A stretch of DNA of 17,404 bases from JANNSW01 sp031431235 (GTDB lineage Bacteria; Pseudomonadota; Alphaproteobacteria; Rhizobiales; Hyphomicrobiaceae). The stretch is from contig JANPDA010000472.1 of the NCBI GenBank assembly GCA_031431235.1, positions 1-17,404 on the forward strand, written 5' to 3'. The notes below the pieces were generated by a model, which made no database searches, was not told the origin of the DNA, and worked only from the letters and a program-made list of their open reading frames with translations. Positions 9,243 to 15,048 of this stretch are shown here, piece after piece; position 1 is the stretch's first letter; each line of letters begins with the position of its first letter. The position numbers and the translations under genes were made by a program.

Positions 9243-9274
9243 CTTGGGTGACCAGGAGATTGGGTGGCGGATCG

Positions 9275-9303
9275 ATCGTAGCAAATTGATTTTGGGCGCG
9301 GAA
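9275..9303 (-). promoter_or_regulatory. Candidate promoter of the four-gene stress operon
   Basis: Read on the minus strand, a -35-like TTCCGC (9298-9303) is separated by 17 bases from a -10-like TACGAT (9275-9280). The -35 match is poor, as often seen at activator-dependent promoters. The ATAG-N7-CTAT palindrome ends three bases upstream of it, the placement expected for contact between a LysR-type activator and RNA polymerase. Confidence 0.4.
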
Positions 9304-9306
9304 TTG

Positions 9307-9321
9307 ATAGATATGCTCTAT
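9307..9321. promoter_or_regulatory. OxyR-like operator (ATAG-N7-CTAT) upstream of stress operon
   Basis: The sequence is ATAG ATATGCT CTAT: a perfect four-base inverted repeat with a seven-base spacer, the half-site pattern of OxyR, which also satisfies the general LysR T-N11-A rule. A second half-site at the E. coli spacing is not present on either side. The same pattern recurs at 10398-10412 and 12544-12558. Confidence 0.65.
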
Positions 9322-9351
9322 CGAAATCCCGAAAGCTGCCCGGCGGCCCGC

Positions 9352-10269
9352 TCAGAGCAGGGTGATATCCGGTAGCTCGCGGCGAAGTGTGGCTCGGATA
9401 TCGTCGGCCAACAGCGCGAAGGCAGCGCCGAGTGCGCTCGACGAGCGCCAGACGATGCCGATGGTCCGGTAGAGTGCGCGGCCCTCGAGCTCGATCTGGC
9501 GAACTGCTCGGTCGGTATGAAGCTCCCGCCGGACATAGAGGTCCGGCAGGAACGTCAGACCCATGCCCATGCCGACCATCTGCCGCAACGTATCGAGGCT
9601 GGTTCCTTCATAGCTGGAGAGGAGCTGGGCCCCGAACTCCTCGCACAGCGCCGCGACCTGGGTTCGGAGCTGATTGCCGGGACCCAGGGCCAGGATCGAC
9701 TCGCCCTTCAACTCCGCCTTGTGGACCGCGCCGACGCGCGCAAACGGGTGATCGATCGGCGCAACCAAATGCAGTGGCTCGCGAAAGAGCGGCAGGCTCT
9801 CGAAGTCGCCGCTGCGGATCGGCACCGGCAGGATGAGGAGGTCGTGTTCGCCGGCCTCGAGTCCATCGGGCAACGCCGTCGGCACATCCTCGCGCACATA
9901 GAGCCGGAGATCGGGATAGGCGGAATGCAGCGGGCCGATCAGAAAGGGAAGCAGATAGGGTCCGATCGTGTGGGGCAGACCGAGACGGACGAGGCCGCTC
10001 AGCCCGCCTTGATGGCTGCGCGCAAGCTCCCGGATGGCACGCTCTTGCCGCGCGATCTCGCGGGCGTGCTGGAGCACCTGATCGCCGATCGGGGTCATGA
10101 TGATGCCGGCGCGGCTGCGCTCGACGAGCTGGACACCCAGGCGCCGCTCGAGCTCGGCGAGTTGGGCGCTCAAGGTCGGCTGGCTCACGCCGACGCGATC
10201 TGCGGCGCGACGGAAATGACGTGTCTCACTGAGGGCAACGAGGTACTCGAGTTGACGCAAGCTCGGCAT
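9352..10269 (-). CDS. LysR-family regulator, OxyR-like, lacking the peroxidatic cysteine
   Basis: 305-residue LysR-type transcription factor. GGGAGAGG lies just before ATG 10269. The N-terminal winged helix-turn-helix (residues 1-58, MPSLRQLEYLVALSETRHFR...SQPTLSAQLAELERRLG, shown with a gap) and linker helix (about 60-88) precede a LysR substrate-binding domain of the OxyR type. The block TSLDTLRQMVGMGMGLTFLP (223-242) matches the OxyR pattern TSLETLRNMV..G.GITLLP. At the redox centre, E. coli has GHCLRDQAMGFC with Cys199 and Cys208. Here the aligned stretch is GNQLRTQVAALC, so residue 200 is Gln and Cys209 is kept. The protein may therefore not sense peroxide by a Cys199-Cys208 disulfide. 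Its own gene and the downstream Dps cluster both have ATAG-N7-CTAT sites upstream. Confidence 0.9.
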   Translation of the reverse strand: MPSLRQLEYLVALSETRHFRRAADRVGVSQPTLSAQLAELERRLGVQLVERSRAGIIMTPIGDQVLQHAREIARQERAIRELARSHQGGLSGLVRLGLPHTIGPYLLPFLIGPLHSAYPDLRLYVREDVPTALPDGLEAGEHDLLILPVPIRSGDFESLPLFREPLHLVAPIDHPFARVGAVHKAELKGESILALGPGNQLRTQVAALCEEFGAQLLSSYEGTSLDTLRQMVGMGMGLTFLPDLYVRRELHTDRAVRQIELEGRALYRTIGIVWRSSSALGAAFALLADDIRATLRRELPDITLL

Positions 10270-10335
10270 CGCGCGGCCTCTCCCGGAACGTGTTCAGGCG
10301 AGATGGTGTCCGTCTCGCGCCTCGACAATGTGACA

Positions 10336-10365
10336 AGATAACGATCTCGAGACCCGAATCGTGAA
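10336..10365 (-). promoter_or_regulatory. Candidate promoter of the LysR regulator gene
   Basis: On the minus strand TTCACG (10360-10365) and TTATCT (10336-10341) are separated by 18 bases, a moderate sigma-70-like match. The ATAG-N7-CTAT site lies upstream, with its near edge 32 bases from the -35. This box is altered in the duplicated copy, so its relevance is uncertain. Confidence 0.3.
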
Positions 10366-10397
10366 TCCCACGATCGAAGCGCCCGCCGGAAGTCTCG

Positions 10398-10412
10398 ATA
10401 GACAAGTTCTAT
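10398..10412. promoter_or_regulatory. OxyR-like operator (ATAG-N7-CTAT) upstream of the LysR gene
   Basis: The sequence is ATAG ACAAGTT CTAT, flanked by C/G and C as an extended GATAG/CTATC palindrome. It lies 129-143 bases upstream of the regulator start codon, suitable for autoregulation. Together with the sites at 9307 and 12544 it suggests a consistent binding pattern for the local regulator. Confidence 0.65.
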
Positions 10413-10423
10413 CATGACTCGCA

Positions 10424-11040
10424 CACATCTCGACTTGAACCTCTCGACCCGAGCGATGATCTGTTGGAAGTCGAAGGTTTCCAGGCCTCGCCAGGCGAGT
10501 CTGATGCAGCAGGCCGAGGGATCAGCTCTCTGGACAGCCCACCTTGGGCATTCCGGACATCGCCTTCGGTCACGCGCCGCTGACCGCGGCGGCGCGTGAC
10601 CCTGCCGGCAGGGTCGGCGCGTGCGGGGTAGAACGGCTAATGCGTATGGGGACGGTTGTCTGTCTCGCCAGGCCGAATAGCGTAATCGGAAGAATAACGA
10701 AGGATATGAAAGATTTCGCGCAATGGATGTAGCGTATAAATCCGGCCAGAGTGAGGGAGAACATACGCCTTAGGCAATGGCACTCGGCAACCATTTCCCC
10801 CGTTCCGCAGTTACCTGACCTGCCAGCACGTCGGTCTAGTTATGTCAGATGGCATCTGCGATGGAAAACGTTGCATTAGCTACCACTACTACAATATACA
10901 GATATCGCCCGTCGCAACCAAGCGTCTGCCGATAGAATGCTTTCTCATCACAATGGTGCAAGCCTTTTCATACGCGAAACGGCGATCGCTTGGGTCATCA
11001 TGGCCGTGAGACCGAAGCCGAGAGGGGCGAGTACCTAATC
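10424..11040. other. Long intergenic region with composition break, no convincing gene
   Basis: About 600 bases without a supported gene. The left part (to about 10630) is GC-rich and carries the end of the duplicated segment and a strong hairpin. From about 10640 the sequence becomes visibly AT-richer and stays so through the atpB gene. A 62-codon plus-strand frame (10544-10732) exists but spans the hairpin and the composition break and resembles nothing known. Promoter-like elements for atpB are only weak, for example TATAAA at 10734-10739. Confidence 0.5.
10568..10614. repeat. Strong hairpin plus overlapping palindrome
   Basis: GGTCACGCGCCGC (10568-10580) and GCGGCGCGTGACC (10589-10601) form a perfect 13-bp stem with an 8-base loop. 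The 16-base perfect palindrome ACCCTGCCGGCAGGGT (10599-10614) overlaps its right end. Neither is followed by a T-run. The position, just before the fall in GC content, makes it a candidate boundary or transcription-blocking structure. Confidence 0.7.
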
Positions 11041-11805
11041 ATGGCCTACGATCCACAAACGCCTTACGCAGTAAGGCAGTTCAACATCGACGTGCTCGTT
11101 CCGATCGAGGTTTTTGGAATCGATGCATCACTCACCGTGTCGTCCCAGGCAATGCTGACGACGGTGCTGCTGGTGGTTGGTTATCTCTACTTCGCTATGA
11201 GCGAGGGCGCAATCGTTCCTCGTCGCTGGCAGTCAAGTGCAGAGCTTATTTATGAATTTGTCGAAGGGACTGTTGTCAAGTTCGGTGGACCGGAGGCATG
11301 CCGGGCCGTTCCGTTCGTGTTGACACTGTTCGTGTTTATCCTGTTTGGAACACTGCTCGGCCTGACACCCGTAAAATTTACATTCACCAGCCACCTTGTC
11401 GTCACCCTATCGCTTGCGTTGCTCGTTTTTTTCTATGTGAGCTGGCTTGCCATCCACCTTCACGGCACGGGCATTGTTAGGATGTTTCTACCTGCTGGTA
11501 CACCTATTTATCTCGCCCCGCTCATATTTACGATTGAACTCATTTCGTATTTGTTCCGCCCGATCACACTCGGCGTCCGCATTTTTGCAAACATATTTGC
11601 CGGGCACATCATGTTAAAATTGTTTGGAGATTTGTGTGCGATGCTTGTCGATACATTCGGTACTATGGGTGTTTTAGCTGCAGTGATTCCATTAACAATG
11701 ATAGTCGTCATGTATTTCGTAGAAGTATTCATAAGTGGGATTCAATCCTATATATTCATCGTGATAACATCGATATATATCAAACAAGCGATCGATGGTC
11801 ACTAG
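11041..11805 (+). CDS. atpB: FO ATP synthase subunit a
   Basis: 254-residue integral membrane protein, the stator half-channel of the ATP synthase proton path. ATG 11041 is chosen; a TTG at 10990 would add 17 polar residues. The sequence opens MAYDPQTPYAVRQFNIDVLV, followed by a first helix at about 38-52, HGTGIVRMFLPAGTP between helices, and helix 5 with RPITLGVRIFANIFAGHIML, which carries the essential Arg (residue 180). Then comes the final helix with FISGIQSYIFIVITSIYIKQ containing the conserved Gln (235). The FANIFAGH form is alphaproteobacterial in style. The key residues are present, so the protein could work in proton transfer. The gene is AT-richer than everything around it, and only a c-subunit gene follows; b, b' and F1 genes are absent from the window. 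Confidence 0.95.
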   Translation: MAYDPQTPYAVRQFNIDVLVPIEVFGIDASLTVSSQAMLTTVLLVVGYLYFAMSEGAIVPRRWQSSAELIYEFVEGTVVKFGGPEACRAVPFVLTLFVFILFGTLLGLTPVKFTFTSHLVVTLSLALLVFFYVSWLAIHLHGTGIVRMFLPAGTPIYLAPLIFTIELISYLFRPITLGVRIFANIFAGHIMLKLFGDLCAMLVDTFGTMGVLAAVIPLTMIVVMYFVEVFISGIQSYIFIVITSIYIKQAIDGH

Positions 11806-11837
11806 AATAAACAATCAAACGACAGGAACTCAACGCC

Positions 11838-12065
11838 ATGACAGATGAAGGTATGAGATTGTTATCAACAGCGATCGCAGCGCTGCCGTTGATCGGAGTT
11901 GCGCTGGCGCTCGGTAAGATCTTCGCAGACTGGCTTTCCGCGATCGGCCGCAACCCATCCGCATCCGAGAAGATGCAGAGTGTCGGCCTCCTGGCCTTCG
12001 CACTCACGGAGGCCGTCGGCCTCTTCGCCATCATCATTGCCCTCTTGATTCTGTTCGTCGGCTAG
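11838..12065 (+). CDS. atpE: FO ATP synthase subunit c, divergent
   Basis: 75-residue two-helix proteolipid that builds the rotor ring. It is preceded by AGGAACTC and lies 32 bases after atpB. Helix 1 covers about residues 8-30, the polar loop is AIGRNPSASEK (35-45; the RNPSA motif is standard), and helix 2 covers about 49-74 with the proton-carrying Glu58 in FALTEAVGLFAI. Helix 1 reads STAIAALPLIGVALALGKIF, with only two glycines, whereas usual c subunits show repeated GxGxG packing. This could alter ring packing or stoichiometry. Downstream, where b' and b genes normally follow in alphaproteobacteria, there is a pseudogene scar. Identity is firm; whether it joins the cell's main ATP synthase is unknown. 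Confidence 0.93.
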   Translation: MTDEGMRLLSTAIAALPLIGVALALGKIFADWLSAIGRNPSASEKMQSVGLLAFALTEAVGLFAIIIALLILFVG

Positions 12066-12101
12066 ACACCACCAAACCAGGCAAATGAAATGAGGCCTCC
12101 A

Positions 12102-12283
12102 ATGCCAGCATCTCTCCTCTGCCCCGCCTGCCAAGCGGACCTCGTCATGGCCGAACGCCAGGGCATCGAGATCGACTATCGCCCGAAGCGCCGTGGCGTG
12201 TGGCTCGACCGAGGCGAGCTCGAGAAGATCGTCGAGCGCGCAGGCGTCGGGCCCTCTCGCGCAGTCGTCGGCTCGACGTCCGC
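12102..12283 (+). pseudogene. Truncated duplicate of the zinc-ribbon (zf-TFIIB) gene
   Basis: The first 60 or so codons closely match the intact gene at 13531-13818: SLLCPACQADLVMAERQG and GVWLDRGELEKIVERAG are shared. The second zinc-binding pair CPKC has become RPKR (TGC to CGC at both), so the four-Cys site is destroyed. The frame then runs into the reverse complement of the LysR fragment at about 12284, giving an unrelated tail to a stop at 12398. Truncation plus loss of two metal ligands argues for a pseudogene rather than a functional paralogue. Confidence 0.85.
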
Positions 12284-12448
12284 GCCGGCGCGGCTGCGCT
12301 CGACGAGCTGGACACCCAGGCGCCGCTCGATCTCGGCAAGCTGGGCGCTCGAGGTCGGTTGGCTCACGCCGACGCGATCTGCGGCGCGACGGAAATGACG
12401 CGTCTCACTGAGGGCAACGAGGTGCTCGAGTTGACGCGAGCTCGGCAT
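12284..12448 (-). pseudogene. Truncated duplicate of the LysR regulator gene (first 55 codons)
   Basis: Starting at ATG 12448 with the same GGGAGAGG site, residues 1-55 match the intact regulator with five substitutions (Leu4Ser, Tyr9His, Leu33Ser, Leu40Ile and Ile56-side divergence onwards). The helix-turn-helix is complete, but the linker helix and effector domain are absent. After SRAG the frame continues antisense through the zinc-ribbon fragment to a stop at 12176, giving a potential 90-residue chimeric product. It is most likely a relic, but the start signals and an operator-like site upstream are preserved. Confidence 0.85.
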
Positions 12449-12543
12449 CGCGCGGCCTCTCCCGAAGCGTTTTCAGGCGGGATGGTGTCCGTCTCGCGCC
12501 TCGACAATGTGACGAATCAACACCCTCGAGCACGGTGATGTCG

Positions 12544-12558
12544 ATAGACGACTTCTAT
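12544..12558. promoter_or_regulatory. OxyR-like operator (ATAG-N7-CTAT), third copy
   Basis: The sequence is ATAG ACGACTT CTAT, 96-110 bases upstream of the truncated LysR copy. The spacer differs from copy 1 at several positions while both four-base arms are unchanged, as expected if the arms are under selection. It could also act towards the plus-strand genes starting at 12679. Confidence 0.6.
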
Positions 12559-12678
12559 CGCGGGTCGCCCGGAAATCGATTTGAACCTTACGCCCCGCGC
12601 GACGATCTCTCGGATGTCGAGGGCGAGATCCTCGACAGACCAGAACAGTGTGGCAAGGCCTGGGTTCGGAGGACCACC

Positions 12679-12867
12679 ATGAAGGCGATCGGAGAATGGA
12701 TGCGACGGGTGCTCGAGTCGAGGGTGCGGGCGCGGATGCGCCTGCGGCATTGGCGCAAGGCGAGCACGGCCATCGAATCACGAGCACCCGGCCCGTCGCC
12801 GCGCCGACCGGCCCATGCCCGATGGGGCATGCGCCCGCATGCAATCCACTGGCCCCCCACGCGATGA
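12679..12867 (+). CDS. Possible small basic protein, 62 residues
   Basis: A GGAGG sequence lies six bases before ATG 12679, the best start signal in this stretch. The product begins MKAIGEWMRRVLESRVRARM and is rich in Arg and Trp, with an amphipathic-looking N-terminal helix and a Pro/Arg/His tail. I know no family for it. The frame is open upstream of the ATG, and GC-rich DNA easily gives short open frames, so it may be spurious. It precedes the DedA-family gene by 18 bases on the same strand, compatible with cotranscription. A short CATGCCC/GGGCATG hairpin lies within its 3' part. Confidence 0.4.
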   Translation: MKAIGEWMRRVLESRVRARMRLRHWRKASTAIESRAPGPSPRRPAHARWGMRPHAIHWPPTR

Positions 12868-12885
12868 GCGCCAGATTACATCCTC

Positions 12886-13425
12886 ATGATCGAGACCCCT
12901 ATGCTGACCGAGACCTGGACCACCATGATGGCGCAAGTCTCCGCCAATCAGGAGATCGCGATCGCGCTCGCCTTCGGCGTCAGCATGGGGGAATCGATCA
13001 TCGGCGTGTCGTTCTTCACGCCGAGCACCGTGGTGCTGGTCGCCAAGAGCGGGCTGATCGGAGCGGGGCATCTCGCGTTCCTGCCGATCTTTCTCGCAGC
13101 CAGCGCAGGAGCTGTCGTCGGCGACCTCGTCGCCTATGCGATCGGCGCGCGGCTCGGACCGCACCTGCGGAGCGTCTGGCCGATCTCGCTCAATCCCGGT
13201 CTGTTCGAGCGAGGCCAGGACTTGCTTCGCCGATACGGGTTCTGGAGCCTGTTCGCCAGCCGCTTCATCGGGCCTTTGCGCTGGATGATCCCGACCATCG
13301 CCGGAGCCTGCGCCATGCCGTTCCATGTGTACGTCGCCGCGAGCGTCAGCTCGGCCCTGCTCTGGGCGGCCGTCATCCTCGTGCCGGGGAGTTTCGGGCT
13401 CGCCTGGACGCTGGGCGGGCAGTGA
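12886..13425 (+). CDS. DedA family (VTT domain) inner-membrane protein
   Basis: 179 residues from ATG 12886; ATG 12901 is an alternative, and neither has a clear ribosome-binding site. DedA proteins are membrane proteins linked to envelope homeostasis, proton motive force and lipid-carrier (undecaprenyl phosphate or phosphatidylethanolamine) flipping. Seen here: a first re-entrant-like hydrophobic segment with GESIIGVSFFTPSTVVLVAK (Glu36), GDLVAYAIGARLG (Asp80) and the diagnostic FASRFIGPLRWMIPTIAG (residues 123-140). The latter has the Arg pair 126/132 spaced as in E. coli DedA homologues. C-terminal helices are at about 147-170. It is a little shorter than typical members (about 200). Its neighbours are mostly stress and membrane proteins, consistent with an envelope-stress module. 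Confidence 0.88.
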   Translation: MIETPMLTETWTTMMAQVSANQEIAIALAFGVSMGESIIGVSFFTPSTVVLVAKSGLIGAGHLAFLPIFLAASAGAVVGDLVAYAIGARLGPHLRSVWPISLNPGLFERGQDLLRRYGFWSLFASRFIGPLRWMIPTIAGACAMPFHVYVAASVSSALLWAAVILVPGSFGLAWTLGGQ

Positions 13426-13530
13426 TCGGACAGCCCCCACGCTCGAACGCACGAGCCGCAACCGTTTCGTCTTCGCCGAGGTATGCAGCAGCTCAGACCT
13501 CGCTGCACACCCAACCCAGGAAAGCACGCG

Positions 13531-13818
13531 ATGTCGCTCCTCTGCCCCGCCTGTCAAACCGACCTCGTCATGGCCGAGCGCCAGGGCGTGGAGATCGACT
13601 ATTGCCCGAAGTGCCGTGGCGTATGGCTCGACCGTGGCGAGCTCGACAAGATCGTCGAGCGTGCCGGCGCAGGCCCCGCTCGCGCGGCCGGCGTCTCGAT
13701 GTCCACGCCGGAGCGCAAGCACGACCAAGACACTGACGACGACGATGACGATCGTTGGCGCCGATCCGGTCGGCCGCCCGGCAAGCGCAAGAGCTGGCTC
13801 TCGGACATTTTCGATTGA
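13531..13818 (+). CDS. Zinc-ribbon (zf-TFIIB type) protein
   Basis: 95-residue protein with an N-terminal TFIIB-like zinc ribbon: Cys5-x2-Cys8 (LLCPACQ) and Cys25-x2-Cys28 (YCPKCRGVWLDRGEL). The GVWLD-GEL motif is typical of this small bacterial family. AGGAAA precedes ATG 13531. After residue 60 the chain becomes highly acidic (DQDTDDDDDDD, about 66-74), then basic (RWRRSGRPPGKRKSW), and ends SDIFD, probably a disordered tail. The function of the family is not known. A damaged copy lies at 12102-12283. It is followed 71 bases later by the TerC-family gene on the same strand. Confidence 0.9.
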   Translation: MSLLCPACQTDLVMAERQGVEIDYCPKCRGVWLDRGELDKIVERAGAGPARAAGVSMSTPERKHDQDTDDDDDDRWRRSGRPPGKRKSWLSDIFD

Positions 13819-13889
13819 CCGAGAATCTGCTCGCACGCTGACGGTCCGTTTGAATTGAGCGCTCGGCGATCGCGCGATGGAGTGACGAC

Positions 13890-14900
13890 ATGGAGTTCCT
13901 GTTTCCAATTCTTGGTACACTCTGGCTGGGCACGCCCTTGTGGATGTGGCTCGTCTTCGTCGCCATCGTGCTGCTGCTGCTCGTCCTCGACCTGGGCGTT
14001 CTCCACCGCGACAATCACGAGATCGAGATCAAGGAAAGCCTCGTGCTCTCCTCGGTCTACATCGGGCTCGGAATTGCCTTCGGGCTCTGGGTCTGGTGGC
14101 AGCTCGGGGCGCAATCCGGCATGGAGTACCTGACCGGCTTTGCCGTCGAGAAGGCGCTCGCGATGGACAACGTCTTCGTCATCGCCTTGATCTTCGCCTT
14201 CTTCTCGGTGCCGCGCCGCTATCAGCACCGCGTGCTGTTCTGGGGCATCCTCGGCGTCATCGTGCTGCGGGCGCTGATGATCGGCTTGGGCGCCGCGATC
14301 GTGGCGGAGTTCGCATGGGTGCTGTACGTGTTCGCCGCCTTCCTGATCGCGACCGGCGTGAAGATGCTCACCGTCGGCGAGAAGGAGCACGACATCGCCT
14401 CCAACCCGGTGCTGAAGCTCGTCCGCGCCCGCTTCAACGTCACCGATCAGCATCATGGTGAGCGGTTCTTCGTCCGACACCAGAGCCCGGATACCGGTCG
14501 ACTCTCCTGGTACGTGACGCCGCTGTTCCTCGCGCTCGTGATGATCGAGATCGCCGACGTGATCTTCGCCGTCGACAGCGTGCCCGCCATTTTTGCGATC
14601 ACGACCGATCCCTTCATCGTCTACACGTCGAATATCTTCGCAATCCTTGGCCTGAGAGCACTCTACTTCGCCCTCGCCGCCATGGTGCATCGCTTCCACT
14701 ACCTGAAGCACGCGCTCGCGCTGGTGCTCGTGTTCATCGGCTCGAAGATCTTCGTCGCGGATCTGTTGGGGATCGAGAAAGTGCCTCCCGTGATCGCACT
14801 CGTCGTCACCTTCGGCCTGCTGGCCGGCGGAGTCGCCTACAGTTTGATGCGAACCGGGTCCAACGAGAATCCGCACCAGCATCACGAGAAACCCACGTGA
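13890..14900 (+). CDS. TerC/Alx family integral membrane protein
   Basis: 336 residues with GGAG shortly before ATG 13890. TerC/Alx family members are multi-spanning proteins associated with tellurite resistance, manganese export and metal loading of exported enzymes. Hallmarks: Asp34 in the first helix (LLLVLDLGVLHR), EKALAMDNVFVIALIF (Glu87, Asp93) and the second repeat's EIADVIFAVDSVPAIFAIT (Asp223, Asp229). These are the intramembrane acidic residues thought to bind metal. About eight hydrophobic segments can be counted, and the C-terminus is His-rich (PHQHHEKPT). No yybP-ykoY-like manganese riboswitch is recognisable in the 71-base leader. It may protect metal balance together with Dps in oxidative stress; this is inference from context. 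Confidence 0.92.
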   Translation: MEFLFPILGTLWLGTPLWMWLVFVAIVLLLLVLDLGVLHRDNHEIEIKESLVLSSVYIGLGIAFGLWVWWQLGAQSGMEYLTGFAVEKALAMDNVFVIALIFAFFSVPRRYQHRVLFWGILGVIVLRALMIGLGAAIVAEFAWVLYVFAAFLIATGVKMLTVGEKEHDIASNPVLKLVRARFNVTDQHHGERFFVRHQSPDTGRLSWYVTPLFLALVMIEIADVIFAVDSVPAIFAITTDPFIVYTSNIFAILGLRALYFALAAMVHRFHYLKHALALVLVFIGSKIFVADLLGIEKVPPVIALVVTFGLLAGGVAYSLMRTGSNENPHQHHEKPT

Positions 14901-15048
14901 TCAGTCGCGCAGCGGACCCTTCGTCGGCTCGGCGCGCTCGACTGGGACGGGAACCCGATCGGCCGATGGCAGACCCGGTTGCGCGCAACCTCGAAGGGCG
15001 ATCCGTAGTTGGCGGCTTGATTGCCGAAAGATCAGTGGGGTGCCAGAA

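Larger units (their letters stand above)
10105..10477. repeat. Duplicated segment, copy 1 (LysR 5' part and upstream region)
   Basis: This stretch, covering the first 55 codons of the LysR gene, its leader, the operator and about 65 further bases, recurs at 12284-12622. The coding part is nearly identical. The leader differs by substitutions and a deletion of about 33 bases in copy 2, and similarity fades after CTTGAACCTC...GAAGTCGAAGG. The homology begins exactly at GCCGGCGCGGCTGCGCTCGA in both copies. Confidence 0.85.
12284..12622. repeat. Duplicated segment, copy 2
   Basis: Second copy of 10105-10477 in the same orientation. It includes the LysR 5' coding part, the leader with CGCCTCGACAATGTGAC, the ATAG-N7-CTAT site and the segment around TCGATTTGAACC...GATGTCGAGGG. 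The leader is shorter by about 33 bases and the promoter-like AGATAA of copy 1 is not conserved. Confidence 0.85.

Noticed and set aside
10932..10946. A fourth operator-like site, ATAG AATGCTT TCTC
   Set aside because: The right arm does not match CTAT, so it falls outside the perfect pattern shared by the other three.
12648..13736. A 362-codon plus-strand frame spanning the DedA-family gene
   Set aside because: It is Arg-rich, low-complexity and out of frame with the clear DedA and zinc-ribbon proteins.
13819..13889. Manganese (yybP-ykoY) riboswitch upstream of the TerC-family gene
   Set aside because: The leader is only 71 bases and shows no characteristic conserved loops.
13599..14885. 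A 428-codon minus-strand frame opposite the TerC-family and zinc-ribbon genes
   Set aside because: Its composition is rich in His, Glu, Asp and Arg as expected for a mirror of membrane-protein codons, and it matches no family.
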